Assembly: GCF_014643175.1 (NCBI RefSeq) | Contig: NZ_BMJH01000001.1 | Span: forward strand, 1 to 64,000 | From: Hoyosella rhizosphaerae | GTDB lineage: Bacteria; Actinomycetota; Actinomycetes; Mycobacteriales; Mycobacteriaceae | Reading direction: 5' to 3' | Length of the DNA: 64,000 nucleotides | Part shown: positions 1-7,958 of the stretch, piece after piece | How the letters are laid out: every line of letters starts with the position of its first letter | How positions within the stretch are numbered: position 1 is the stretch's first letter | Made by a program: the position numbers and the translations under genes | The notes under the pieces: model-generated | What the model was told of the DNA's origin: nothing | What the model saw: the letters and a program-made list of their open reading frames with translations, nothing else | The model's database searches: none

Positions 1-22
1 CACTGCCGGACAAGGGTTGTTG

Positions 23-73
23 GTGGTGGGGTGTGTCAGACATAGTTCTGGTGCACCCCACCACTATTTTTTT
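23..73 (+). terminator. Intrinsic terminator of an upstream gene outside the window
   Basis: Bases 23-39 pair with 48-64 (17 pairs, three of them G-U) around an 8-base loop, and seven T follow at 67-73. It should end transcription arriving from a + strand gene left of the window. Nothing else is recognisable in bases 1-150. Confidence 0.8.
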
Positions 74-172
74 ACCCAAAACAGGTTCACCGCTGCTCAC
101 CAAGCGCAATCGTGGTCGACGATGGAAGGCTCAACAGAGCCAACTCGAACTGGACCCGCAGGAGCGCACACG

Positions 173-758
173 GTGAATACCAAACGATACTGCCGCATCG
201 CACCGGTGCTCGTTGTAGCAGCGTTCATTCTGATTGCCTTGCGGAGGCAATGGCACGGGTGAGCTCGATGCCTCAACCACAACGGAAACCACCGTCGCGG
301 AGCCCACAGTAGAAGTCTCTACGTCCACTACCTTACCGACTCCAACACCGGCGATTGATGATTCATACGAAGCAACTCCGCCTGTGGGCCCAACCAACGT
401 CGCACCAACACCAGTGATTACCGGGTGCCAAACCGGTCTTGGGCCTATCGTGACGTACTGGTCAGATGGTTCAGTTACTGGGCATTCAGACTATTGTCAA
501 TCAGTCCATGATGAAGTCTTGCGCGGCGAAGTTGAGGCGAACACACCAGTCTGTGATGGCACCGTGTGTAGATATCCGAATGGAGCCGTAATGCCGGATC
601 CAAGCGCTTCGAATCAGCTGCCCGAACCAGGCCCGGCCGTGCCGCACGTTCCAGACTATAACGGTGGTCCATCGTCAGGTGAGATCCAGATGCGCTACGC
701 CTGTGAAGAGGGATACGCCATCCCTGCGGACTGCGACGGCCTGAACTACGGGGGCTAA
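173..758 (+). CDS. Small Thr/Pro-rich lipoprotein with an apparent one-base frameshift in the lipobox
   Basis: No family is recognised. A GTG at 173 has a good ribosome site (AGGAG at 160-164, 8-base spacing) and opens a signal peptide, MNTKRYCRIAP followed by a VLVVAAFILIA core, but this frame stops at 262. The frame one base further on is open from 234 to 758. If one T at 239/240 is skipped, the two frames join as FILIA-C-GGNG, a clean lipobox. The mature part has a Thr/Pro/Val-rich linker of about 40 residues, then a Cys-containing domain with several short Asp/Gly/Tyr motifs, and ends at GGPSS...CDGLNYGG. As read, either the lipoprotein is broken or only a TTG-started fragment from 234 is made. 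A sequencing error, a real pseudogene and programmed slippage are all possible. The coding frame downstream looks intact. Confidence 0.55.
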
Positions 759-787
759 GGCGCGCGAGCTAGTGGACCGAGCAACAC

Positions 788-2383
788 TCACCGAGGCACA
801 GCAACTTCAGTCTCCGCTGACCGCCCTCGCAGCACGACACTATCTATCACTTCCCAGTGTTTTGCCTCAGCTTTATTGGCGTTCTGAACTGCAGTTGCTG
901 AAGCTACTACGTGCTCCGTGACCTTTTTTGAGTAGTCCGACAATCTCGCGCCTTCGTTTACTGGGTCACCGATGACGGTGTACTCAAACCTCTCGTGTGC
1001 TCCCACATTGCCCGCAACCGCGCGTCCGTAGGCGATCCCGACTCCAGCCTCACAATCCTGCACCTCAGCCTTGAGGCGACGCATAATGGTGCGCCCAGCA
1101 CACAGTGCGGCACCGGCTGGATCATCAAGCTCAACTGGCGCGCCAAACACCGCCAATGCGGCGTCACCCTCAAACTTGTTGATGAAGCCACCATTTCGGT
1201 CGACCTCCTCAACAATTACAGCGAAGAAGCGGTTCAGAAGCTCAACTACTTCGGTTGGTGGCCGTTCAGTAGCGAGGGTGGTAGATCCGATGACATCAAC
1301 AAAAAGTACGGCCACAGTGCGTTCTTCGCCACCAAGACCGAGGTTGTTCGACATAGCATTTTCGGCCACGGCCCTACCAACATGGCGGCCAAACAAGTCC
1401 CGCATCTTTTCGCGTTCCCGCAGCCCCTCCGCCATGCGGTTGAACCCAACCTGCAAGTCGCCAAGTTCCGTGCCGTCAAAAACCACGACACGTGCGTCTA
1501 GCTTTCCTCGCTCAACCTTGTGCATCGCCTTGCGAACGACACGGAGCGGTGCGGCAGTGCGGAAGGCTGTAAGAAGCTCCATGAAACCGCCAAAGACGAT
1601 GACAATTGTCCCCAGTGCAAGAATCGCGATCGCGAGTTGGTGTGTCGCGACATCGTCGCGAATTACAGCGGCAATAGCGATGATCATGAGCCCGGCAACA
1701 GGAACCCCGGTGCCCACCGACCATCCAACTAGTGCCCTCGCTGCGGTCCCAGCTCTCCACCTTGGCCGTTTGTCTACATAAGCAAGGGCTTGAGCTGCAA
1801 CGGGCCGCAGGGCGAACTCACTGAGCAGGTAGGCGATAGCGCAGACTACTATCCCGGCGAAGCCAATGGTGAAGGCGACTTTGGCGATCACTTCAGGATT
1901 GATGATGCCGTAGACGGTGGTGAACAGCACGAGTGCGACGGCCCACAGGAAAAACTGGATGACAGTGAGCCGCATCGGCACCGTCAGCGCAGCTCGAACT
2001 TCCTTCTTGCTGGGTGTGCTTCCGTCTCGCGTCCACTTCAATAGACGAAGAGATTTTGTTGTGCCCCAGATAATGCCAACCACGAGCGCCACTGCAATGT
2101 AAATCGGAACGAGTATCGCATTGGCTAAGAAGAACTCCCCGTCGAGACCATCGAGTACGTCCGGTCCCGGTATGACATACCCCACGAGTACGAGCACGAT
2201 CGCGATCCCGATGACGTTGGCGCCTACGATCAACGCAGTGAGCAGCACCTGGATCCTGATGCGACGAACTACACTGCCTTCGTTTTCTTGTCCTAGCAGT
2301 GGTGAGCCAAGAGGTGCATCGCGCATTGTGGCTAGGGGCATGCGATCTAGCGTAGGCGAGAAAGGTGCGGATCGGATGCACAT
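788..2383 (-). CDS. Membrane-bound class IIIb adenylate/guanylate cyclase with HAMP domain
   Basis: The product (531 aa) should make cyclic nucleotide (probably cAMP) from the nucleoside triphosphate at the inner face of the membrane. Six hydrophobic segments occupy roughly residues 45-265, a HAMP linker follows (about 268-322), and the cyclase domain fills the C-terminus. Visible catalytic residues are metal-binding D363 (FVDVIGS) and D407 (KFEGD), substrate-specifying K403 and T469 (FEYTVIGD), and the transition-state pair N476/R480. Thr at the second substrate position marks class IIIb. The domain order and the position beside nucS match the Rv1318c-Rv1320c cyclases of M. tuberculosis. The start is uncertain; Met15 or Met20 are alternatives without a clear ribosome site. 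It is transcribed divergently from nucS. Confidence 0.9.
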   Translation of the reverse strand: MCIRSAPFSPTLDRMPLATMRDAPLGSPLLGQENEGSVVRRIRIQVLLTALIVGANVIGIAIVLVLVGYVIPGPDVLDGLDGEFFLANAILVPIYIAVALVVGIIWGTTKSLRLLKWTRDGSTPSKKEVRAALTVPMRLTVIQFFLWAVALVLFTTVYGIINPEVIAKVAFTIGFAGIVVCAIAYLLSEFALRPVAAQALAYVDKRPRWRAGTAARALVGWSVGTGVPVAGLMIIAIAAVIRDDVATHQLAIAILALGTIVIVFGGFMELLTAFRTAAPLRVVRKAMHKVERGKLDARVVVFDGTELGDLQVGFNRMAEGLREREKMRDLFGRHVGRAVAENAMSNNLGLGGEERTVAVLFVDVIGSTTLATERPPTEVVELLNRFFAVIVEEVDRNGGFINKFEGDAALAVFGAPVELDDPAGAALCAGRTIMRRLKAEVQDCEAGVGIAYGRAVAGNVGAHERFEYTVIGDPVNEGARLSDYSKKVTEHVVASATAVQNANKAEAKHWEVIDSVVLRGRSAETEVAVPR

Positions 2384-2466
2384 CTAATCCGCAGAATCGT
2401 CTAGTTCGGTTTCCTTCCAACGGTGTGTGGTTCGGCGTTGAGCTTCGAGCCGCCTATTGTGGACGA

Positions 2467-3126
2467 GTGCGTTTAGTTATTGCTTACTGCCAGGTGGACT
2501 ATGTTGGCCGGTTGACAGCTCATCTTCCGTTAGCGAAGCGACTTTTGTTGGTGAAAGCAGACGGTTCCGTCAGCATCCACGCCGACGACCGCGCTTATAA
2601 GCCGCTGAACTGGATGAGCCCGCCGTGCACATTGACGGAGAAAGAAAACTTTTGGTTAGTGGTGAACAAAGCGGGGGAGGAACTGCGGATCACCATTGAC
2701 GAGATCGAACATGACTCTATGCACGAATTGGGCCACGACCCAGGTCTTGTTAAAGATGGTGTCGAAGCTCATTTGCAGATCTTGCTTGCGGAGCATGTGG
2801 AGACCCTGGGCTCTGGGTACCGGTTAGTGCGGCGGGAGTTCCCGACGGCAATTGGTCCCGTGGACCTGATGTGCCGCGACGCTGAGGGCGCGAGTGTGGC
2901 GGTGGAAGTGAAACGCCGCGGCGACATTGATGGCGTTGAGCAGTTAACCCGCTATCTGGAGCTCTTGAACCGTGATCCGCTATTGGCGCCCGTGTCAGGG
3001 GTGTTTGCTGCCCAGCAGATTAAGCCGCAAGCACGCACGTTGGCGTCGGATCGTGGTATCCGGTGCTTGACGTTGGACTATGACACGTTGCGCGGGCTCG
3101 ACAGTGGCGAATTGAAGCTGTTTTAG
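2467..3126 (+). CDS. nucS: Endonuclease NucS (non-canonical mismatch repair)
   Basis: NucS cuts both strands at mismatches and is the main mismatch-repair nuclease in actinobacteria that lack MutS/MutL. The 219-aa reading begins at GTG 2467 with [15 protein letters not shown], which is where mycobacterial and corynebacterial NucS begin; an upstream ATG in the same frame would add 34 unrelated residues. The N-terminal DNA-binding half contains [15 protein letters not shown]. The C-terminal nuclease half carries the restriction-like core GPVDLMCRD...VAVEVKRRG, with Asp, Glu and Lys catalytic positions, then QLTRYLELL. The C-terminus lacks an obvious beta-clamp-binding extension beyond SGELKLF. 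It stands alone, with the cyclase diverging upstream. Confidence 0.95.
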   Translation: MRLVIAYCQVDYVGRLTAHLPLAKRLLLVKADGSVSIHADDRAYKPLNWMSPPCTLTEKENFWLVVNKAGEELRITIDEIEHDSMHELGHDPGLVKDGVEAHLQILLAEHVETLGSGYRLVRREFPTAIGPVDLMCRDAEGASVAVEVKRRGDIDGVEQLTRYLELLNRDPLLAPVSGVFAAQQIKPQARTLASDRGIRCLTLDYDTLRGLDSGELKLF

Positions 3127-3156
3127 CGCACCGTGTTCCGTCGTTAGACTGTGGGC

Positions 3157-3507
3157 ATGCCGCGCCGAAACTCACCCCGACGGGACTCACCCCGACGGGA
3201 CAAATCAAGCCCCCGACACGGCAAGGCTAGTTCGTCTCATAGGCCGCTTGGCCTGTCGGGGCCCAGAGTCGCTACGGGCACACCCGTTGGGTTTGGCAGC
3301 GATTCAGAATTTCTCGTTCGCCAGATAACTGGCGCAGCAGCAACAAAACCGTACCGATGTCCTGGTTGTGACCAGGTCATCGGTACGGGAGTTGCGCATG
3401 TTGTTGCGTGGCCGAACCGGTCAGGTGGAACAGACGAACGTCGGCACTGGCATCAAGGCTGCTGGAACAAGCGGTCCACTCGTGGAGTTACGCGCCGCTG
3501 GTCATAG
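3157..3507 (+). CDS. Small basic protein with a Cys/His zinc-ribbon-like motif
   Basis: This 116-aa protein is unnamed but matches the small conserved protein often found just after nucS in Corynebacteriales. The N-terminus is strongly basic and carries SPRRD twice (encoded by a 15-bp tandem repeat). The C-terminal half has CPGCDQVIGTG and later RRHWHQGCW, a Cys-x2-Cys...His-x-x-Cys arrangement that could bind zinc. GTG 3151 is an alternative start two codons upstream. Some databases call relatives ATP/GTP-binding proteins, but no P-loop is visible here. It runs towards the DivIVA-like gene. Confidence 0.7.
   Translation: MPRRNSPRRDSPRRDKSSPRHGKASSSHRPLGLSGPRVATGTPVGFGSDSEFLVRQITGAAATKPYRCPGCDQVIGTGVAHVVAWPNRSGGTDERRHWHQGCWNKRSTRGVTRRWS
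3170..3199 (+). repeat. 15-bp perfect tandem repeat (two copies)
   Basis: ACTCACCCCGACGGG occurs twice in direct succession, at 3170-3184 and 3185-3199. It lies inside the preceding small basic protein gene and duplicates five residues without breaking the frame. Confidence 0.9.
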
Positions 3508-3533
3508 CTACCTTTTTGTCAGCGGCTGTAGCC

Positions 3534-4508
3534 CTAGTTGTCGGCGTGCACGCGATCGTCAAATGGATCGCTGTTGTCGTGTTCGTCGTTGCTGCTCTGT
3601 GTGGAGTAGCTGCGAGCGTTGCTTTCGTTCGCCTTGACTGTCTTGCTGGCCTTTTTGAGGGTGTCGCGCTCGTTGTCAGTTTGGCCGAGTGTGCTGGGGA
3701 ACGCGTCAAATTGTTCGCGGACCTTGGCGATTTCTGACAGTAGGCGATCGCGGATGGTGCCGAGCTCATCGACAACGCTGACAGCCTCGTTGATCCGATT
3801 ATTGGCGTCGTCCGTTGCTTCGTTGATGCGCTGTTCCGCGTCGGCCTGAGCTTCGCTGATGGTTCGCTCTGCTTCACGGCGCGACCGGTCGCGTAGTTCT
3901 TCGATTTCGCGAAGAGCAGCGGTGCGCTTCTCCGACATTGTGGCGTTGAAGTCCTCGAGCTGCTGGCGTTGCTGCGCAATCGTTTCGGCCTCAATTTGAC
4001 GACGCTTAGCTTCAGCGCCCTCAACGATCCGTTCTGCTTCGCTTCGAGCGCGCGCGAGGGTTTCCTTTTGCTCAGCTTCAAGGCGTGCCCTGCGTTGTGT
4101 CCACTCGTCGTACTCGCGCTTTTGGCGGGTCTCAAGTTCGTGAGCGTTTTGCTCAGCGATGGACATGATCTCAGCTGCTTCAGACTGTGCCTGAGCCCGC
4201 GTCTCGGCTGCCTCATCGGCGGAGAGCCGAAGCATACGTGCGATGCGGTCACTGACGTCCGCTGCCGAGGTGGGCGTGGTTGCGAGCTGGTCCACGTCCT
4301 CGCGAAGGGCTTGAATCTCTGCACGAGCCTCATCAAGCTGGTCTGCGAGGTCGTTCGCTTGAGCCGCGATGGCATCGCGGTCCGCTGCTGTGACTCGTAT
4401 TTCGGCATCGATGCGGTGGAGGTGTTCTTCAACCTCGCTGCGGTCGTATCCGCGCATGGCAATGCTGAACATTGAGCTGTGTGGAGTCGCTTCGGTCGTA
4501 CGCGCCAT
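3534..4508 (-). CDS. DivIVA-domain coiled-coil protein
   Basis: The product (324 aa) has an N-terminal DivIVA-type segment (FSIAMRGYDRSEVEEHL, residues 14-30), which normally targets curved membrane at poles or septa. An almost unbroken Ala/Glu/Arg/Gln-rich coiled coil follows, from about 35 to 265, with many RREAE/SEAERI heptads, and the tail is acidic and Ser/Asn-rich. It is a paralogue of the polar growth protein Wag31/DivIVA rather than Wag31 itself: it lies outside the division cluster and is longer. The ATG at 4508 fits because the DivIVA motif begins at once. It is convergent with the small zinc-motif gene. Its function in wall growth or cell shape is inferred. Confidence 0.85.
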   Translation of the reverse strand: MARTTEATPHSSMFSIAMRGYDRSEVEEHLHRIDAEIRVTAADRDAIAAQANDLADQLDEARAEIQALREDVDQLATTPTSAADVSDRIARMLRLSADEAAETRAQAQSEAAEIMSIAEQNAHELETRQKREYDEWTQRRARLEAEQKETLARARSEAERIVEGAEAKRRQIEAETIAQQRQQLEDFNATMSEKRTAALREIEELRDRSRREAERTISEAQADAEQRINEATDDANNRINEAVSVVDELGTIRDRLLSEIAKVREQFDAFPSTLGQTDNERDTLKKASKTVKANESNARSYSTQSSNDEHDNSDPFDDRVHADN

Positions 4509-4602
4509 CGTTATCAGCCTCTATCGTGCAGTGCGGTTCCCAAGTAGTGGAAGCCTTTTTACCTGGACTTGTTGGAACTCAGTGTGCACGGATTGGCGGA
4601 TT

Positions 4603-5073
4603 TTAGTGGTGTGGCGCGCCGTGTTTTTGCTCAACTAGTTCTACGAGTATTCCCCCGGAGTCCTTTGGGTGTACGAAGTTGATTCGGGAATCGGCGGTCC
4701 CACGGCGCGGCTCGTCGTAGAGCAGGCGCAATCCGGCACTGCGGAGATGTTCGGACACGGCTTCGAGGTCGGTGACGAGGTAGGCGAGTTGTTGCATTCC
4801 GGGTCCGTGGCGATCGAGAAACTTCTTGATAGTCGAAGTTTCGTCGAGCGGCGCTAGAAGCTGTATCGCGGTGGCTGTCGCGACCGAATCGACTTGCGCG
4901 GCTGGAACTAGCATTGCTTCTTCGACGCCCTGGGATGTGTTGGTCTCGCGGTGAACGACGACAAGTCCAAATGTTGCGGTGTACCACTCGATGGCGGGAT
5001 CAAGTTCGGCAACTGCGACGCCGACGTGGTCGATCGAAATGATCAGTGATCCAATTTCCGGGGCTGAAAGCAT
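4603..5073 (-). CDS. mce: Methylmalonyl-CoA epimerase (VOC family)
   Basis: The enzyme interconverts (R)- and (S)-methylmalonyl-CoA, linking propionyl-CoA breakdown or synthesis to the mutase. The 156 residues form two VOC halves: SIDHVGVAVAELDPAIEWY (first metal His), then IQLLAPL, GPGMQQLAYLV, SRINFVHPKDSGG and the final metal Glu in ILVELVEQ. The third metal position, His in the Propionibacterium enzyme, reads Gln here; from memory mycobacterial homologues also have QQ. The gene matches Rv1322A in position, divergent from the thiolase. Confidence 0.9.
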   Translation of the reverse strand: MLSAPEIGSLIISIDHVGVAVAELDPAIEWYTATFGLVVVHRETNTSQGVEEAMLVPAAQVDSVATATAIQLLAPLDETSTIKKFLDRHGPGMQQLAYLVTDLEAVSEHLRSAGLRLLYDEPRRGTADSRINFVHPKDSGGILVELVEQKHGAPHH

Positions 5074-5207
5074 GCTATGACGTTATCGCCGGTTACGTCG
5101 TATTGCCCAACTGAAGTGATGCGTGCCACATTGGTGGCTCGGGGTAGCCTGGTTGAGGAACGCCGCACCGTCGTTGACGAGCGGGAAACTTTGTTGTGGA
5201 GGTCGTG

Positions 5208-6398
5208 TTGACAACGTCGGTCATCGTCGCGGGTGCTCGGACACCTATCGGTCGTTTGTTGGGTTCATTGAAGGGCTTCAGTGCCGCTGAGTTGGGATCG
5301 ATTGCGATCCGTGGCGCACTCGAACGCGCAGGAGTGAGCCCCGAAGACGTGGACTATGTGATTCTTGGGCATGTTTTGCAGGCGGGGCAGGGGCAGTTGC
5401 CTGCGCGCCAGGCTGCCGCGGGTGCTGGCATTCCTATGAATGTCCCGGCTACGAACATCAATAAGGTGTGCCTGTCTGGCTTGAACGCCATCGCGACGGC
5501 CGACCAGTTGATCCGCGCCGGAGAAGTCGAAATTGTTGTGGCCGGTGGCATGGAGTCGATGAGCAACGCGCCCCATTTGTTGTTGGGTAGCCGTGAGGGA
5601 ACGAAGTACGGCGACACCGCACTGGTGGATCACATGGCTTATGACGGCCTTCGTGACTTTTTCACCGCCGAAGCGATGGGCAAACTCACTGACGACCGAA
5701 ACGATGTCGACAAGGTGAGCCGTGAGGAGCAGGACGAGTTTTCTGCTGCATCACACCAGCGTGCCGCTCGGGCGTGGAAGGACGGGCTTTTCGACGACGA
5801 AATTGTGCCGGTGTCGATCCCTCAGCGTAAAGGCGACCCAATTGAGTTCCGCCTTGACGAAGGTGTTCGCGGTGACACCACTGCGGAGTCGCTCGGAAGG
5901 TTGCGGGCTGCATTCCGCAAAGACGGCACCGTAACTGCAGGTAATGCGTCGCAAATTTCTGATGGTGCTGCCGCGGTTGTGGTCATGAGTAAAGAGAAAG
6001 CGGAGTCACTGGGTCTAACGTGGCTTGCTGAGATTGGACCGCATGGCATGTCAGCTGGCCCTGACTCGACGTTGCAGTCTCAGCCAGCACTGTCGATTGC
6101 TAAGGCCTGCGAGAAAGAAGGCATCGCGGCGACGGACCTCGATCTGATTGAAATCAACGAGGCTTTCGCTGCAGTCGGGATTGTGTCCGCCCGTGAGATG
6201 GGTGTTTCTGAGGACAAAGTGAATGTCAACGGCGGCGCCATTTCGTTGGGTCATCCGCTGGGAATGTCGGGCACCCGTATCGTGCTGCACCTCGCTCTGG
6301 AATTGCAGAGGCGAGGCGGCGGCGTTGGCGCGGCAGGGCTCTGCGGTGGCGGCGGCCAAGGCGATGCGTTGATTGTGCGAGTGCCTGCGCAGTCGTAA
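5208..6398 (+). CDS. fadA4: Acetyl-CoA acetyltransferase (thiolase)
   Basis: This thiolase (396 aa) condenses two acetyl-CoA to acetoacetyl-CoA or runs the reverse cleavage in the cytoplasm. Visible catalytic parts are the nucleophile Cys88 in NKVCLSGLN, the INEAFA motif, His in [15 protein letters not shown], and the second Cys in [13 protein letters not shown] near the C-terminus. The start is best placed at TTG 5208, because GGAGG at 5198-5202 lies five bases upstream; GTG 5196 and 5205 overlap or crowd that site. The position between the epimerase and the thioredoxin-like gene matches Rv1323 (fadA4). A long hairpin terminator follows. Confidence 0.93.
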   Translation: MTTSVIVAGARTPIGRLLGSLKGFSAAELGSIAIRGALERAGVSPEDVDYVILGHVLQAGQGQLPARQAAAGAGIPMNVPATNINKVCLSGLNAIATADQLIRAGEVEIVVAGGMESMSNAPHLLLGSREGTKYGDTALVDHMAYDGLRDFFTAEAMGKLTDDRNDVDKVSREEQDEFSAASHQRAARAWKDGLFDDEIVPVSIPQRKGDPIEFRLDEGVRGDTTAESLGRLRAAFRKDGTVTAGNASQISDGAAAVVVMSKEKAESLGLTWLAEIGPHGMSAGPDSTLQSQPALSIAKACEKEGIAATDLDLIEINEAFAAVGIVSAREMGVSEDKVNVNGGAISLGHPLGMSGTRIVLHLALELQRRGGGVGAAGLCGGGGQGDALIVRVPAQS

Positions 6399-6447
6399 AA
6401 GTCGACAGCGAGGTCTATGGCGGCAGGGTTCGCCCTCGCCCGCTAAC

Positions 6448-6494
6448 AACCCGCCATGATCTACGACACGGCGTCGTAGATCATGGCGGGTTTT
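6448..6494 (+). terminator. Intrinsic terminator after the thiolase gene
   Basis: A perfect 20-bp stem (6448-6467 with 6473-6492) closes a 5-base loop and ends in TTTT. The DUF3817 gene starts only about 10 bases beyond it, so that gene either needs read-through or has a promoter within or upstream of the hairpin. Confidence 0.9.
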
Positions 6495-6502
6495 CGTGCA
6501 CA

Positions 6503-6901
6503 ATGGTGACCATGCTTTCACACGGATACATGCACGACTTCTTCAACTTGTCGACCCCCGCGAAACGATTCCGGTTCGTTGCTGTGGTGGAGGCATTCAC
6601 GTGGGCAGGCCTCCTTGTGGGGATGTACTTCAAGCACGTTGCGAAAACAACGGAGGTTGGAGTCCAGGTTTTCGGAGCGCTTCACGGTGCGGCGTTTATG
6701 GTTTTTGTTCTCGTCACATTGCTGACAGCTCGGCAACTTTCTTGGAACTGGCGCGTGACAGGCCTGGCGCTTGCATCGTCAATACCGCCGCTGACAACGG
6801 TGCCGTTCGAAATTTGGTCTGCACGTAAGGGCCATCTCGCGGAGCTTTCCGAAGCTGTACAACAAAACGCCGATAGTTCAGACGTTCGCAGCACCGTGTA
6901 G
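6503..6901 (+). CDS. DUF3817 small membrane protein
   Basis: This is a 132-aa integral membrane protein of the DUF3817 family, whose function is unknown. It shows FRFVAVVEAFTWAGLLVGMY (helix 1), a VQVFGALHGAAFMVFVLVTLLTA helix with the conserved HG, and a third helix ending in IPPLTTVPFEIW; the tail is soluble and acidic. ATG 6503, GTG 6506 and ATG 6512 are all possible starts. It sits immediately downstream of the thiolase terminator and upstream of the thioredoxin-like gene. Confidence 0.85.
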   Translation: MVTMLSHGYMHDFFNLSTPAKRFRFVAVVEAFTWAGLLVGMYFKHVAKTTEVGVQVFGALHGAAFMVFVLVTLLTARQLSWNWRVTGLALASSIPPLTTVPFEIWSARKGHLAELSEAVQQNADSSDVRSTV

Positions 6902-6946
6902 TGGTGGCGTTCGCGCGATGAATATTTGTCATGCCACACTAGTGTC

Positions 6947-7921
6947 GTGACTCGACCAGGACCACGTGTAAACCCAGCCGCCGCATCCATTGCAGGTAAT
7001 TTGGCAGGCGCTGTTGACTTGTCGGCTTTGAAAGAACGTGCCACGCGGCAGGCGGCAGCCCGCAATTCGCCCCCTCCCGCTGCACAAAATTCGGAGACTC
7101 CAGGTGCTGTAGCAGATCCTTCCCTTGTTTTTGACGTCACAGAAGAATCGTTTGAGGCTGACGTAATCCAGAAGTCCTTCCAGGTTCTTGTTGTGGTGAA
7201 TTTGGGGGCGCAGTGGAGTGAGCCGTGCCAGCAGTTGACGTCAAACCTTGAACGCCTCGCCCAAGAAGGCCAGGGTAAGTGGGTTCTGGCGAAGGTAGAT
7301 GTTGAGCAGCAGCCGCGCGTGGCGCAGGCGTTTGGTGCGGAGTCGATCCCAACGGTCATCGCCCTTGCACAAGGCCAGCCGGTGCACGCCTTCTCTGGTG
7401 CGCAGGACGATGCCAAACTGCGCGAGTGGCTTGGCGAACTCCACAAGGCGGTGGGGAGTAAGTTGCCAGGGATTCAGGTCCAGGGGGCCGAACAACCCCA
7501 AGAAGTACCTGCTGATCCGCGTTTCGTCGAGGCGGAGAATGCCCTTGAGCAGGGCGATTTCGCTGCCGCTGAGGTTGCCTACCAGCGAATTCTGGACGCC
7601 GAACCGCGCAATTCCGAGGCTAAGGCCGGTTTAAACCACAGCCGGTTCCTCCTGCGCGTGCGCTCGTTGAATCCGAATGCGTTGGAGATTGCTGATTCCG
7701 CGCCGCATGACGTTGCTGCTCAGCTTGAGGCTGCAGACGTGGAAGTTGTGTCGCAGCGGCCAGAGCGTGCTTTCGCGCGACTTACCGCCGTCGTGCGTGA
7801 TTCTGCTGGTGACGATCGATCGCTCGCCCGTGAGCGGTTGTTGTCGTTGCTTGAGATGTTCGACCCAACCGACCCGATGGTGCTGCAGGCTCGTCGAAAT
7901 CTCGCTGCTGCCCTGTACTAA
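6947..7921 (+). CDS. Thioredoxin-like TPR co-chaperone (CnoX/YbbN type) lacking the first active-site Cys
   Basis: The 324-aa protein has a thioredoxin fold (about residues 60-165) followed by a TPR-like C-terminal domain (about 185-324), the layout of YbbN/CnoX holdases. The usual WCxxC is WSEPC here, so only the second cysteine remains and normal disulfide exchange is not expected. GTG 6947 is chosen because VTRPGPRVNPA aligns with the mycobacterial start; a TTG at 6926 would add seven odd residues. It matches Rv1324 in position. The 3' end, including the stop, is duplicated once just downstream. Confidence 0.88.
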   Translation: MTRPGPRVNPAAASIAGNLAGAVDLSALKERATRQAAARNSPPPAAQNSETPGAVADPSLVFDVTEESFEADVIQKSFQVLVVVNLGAQWSEPCQQLTSNLERLAQEGQGKWVLAKVDVEQQPRVAQAFGAESIPTVIALAQGQPVHAFSGAQDDAKLREWLGELHKAVGSKLPGIQVQGAEQPQEVPADPRFVEAENALEQGDFAAAEVAYQRILDAEPRNSEAKAGLNHSRFLLRVRSLNPNALEIADSAPHDVAAQLEAADVEVVSQRPERAFARLTAVVRDSAGDDRSLARERLLSLLEMFDPTDPMVLQARRNLAAALY

Positions 7922-7939
7922 CAAACAGCCCTGTACTAA
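7910..7939 (+). repeat. Direct repeat duplicating the end and stop codon of the CnoX-like gene
   Basis: GCCCTGTACTAA occurs at 7910-7921, where TAA is the gene stop, and again at 7928-7939 (period 18). Similar copies of gene ends occur at 42416-42443 and 54685-54716. Confidence 0.85.
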
Positions 7940-7958
7940 GAACTAGCCCAAACCTGGG

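Noticed and set aside
17-262. 81-codon plus-strand frame from base 17 as a gene
   Set aside because: Its first part covers the upstream terminator; only the stretch from GTG 173 looks coding, as the signal peptide of the frameshifted lipoprotein.
1071-1781. Plus-strand open frame opposite the cyclase gene
   Set aside because: It is Ser/Arg/Thr-rich low-complexity sequence on the opposite strand of a well-supported cyclase.
3488-4462. Second long minus-strand frame overlapping the DivIVA-like gene
   Set aside because: It is a frame-shifted shadow of the coiled-coil gene, very rich in Arg/Ser/Thr, and has no ribosome site; the overlapping frame has the DivIVA motif.
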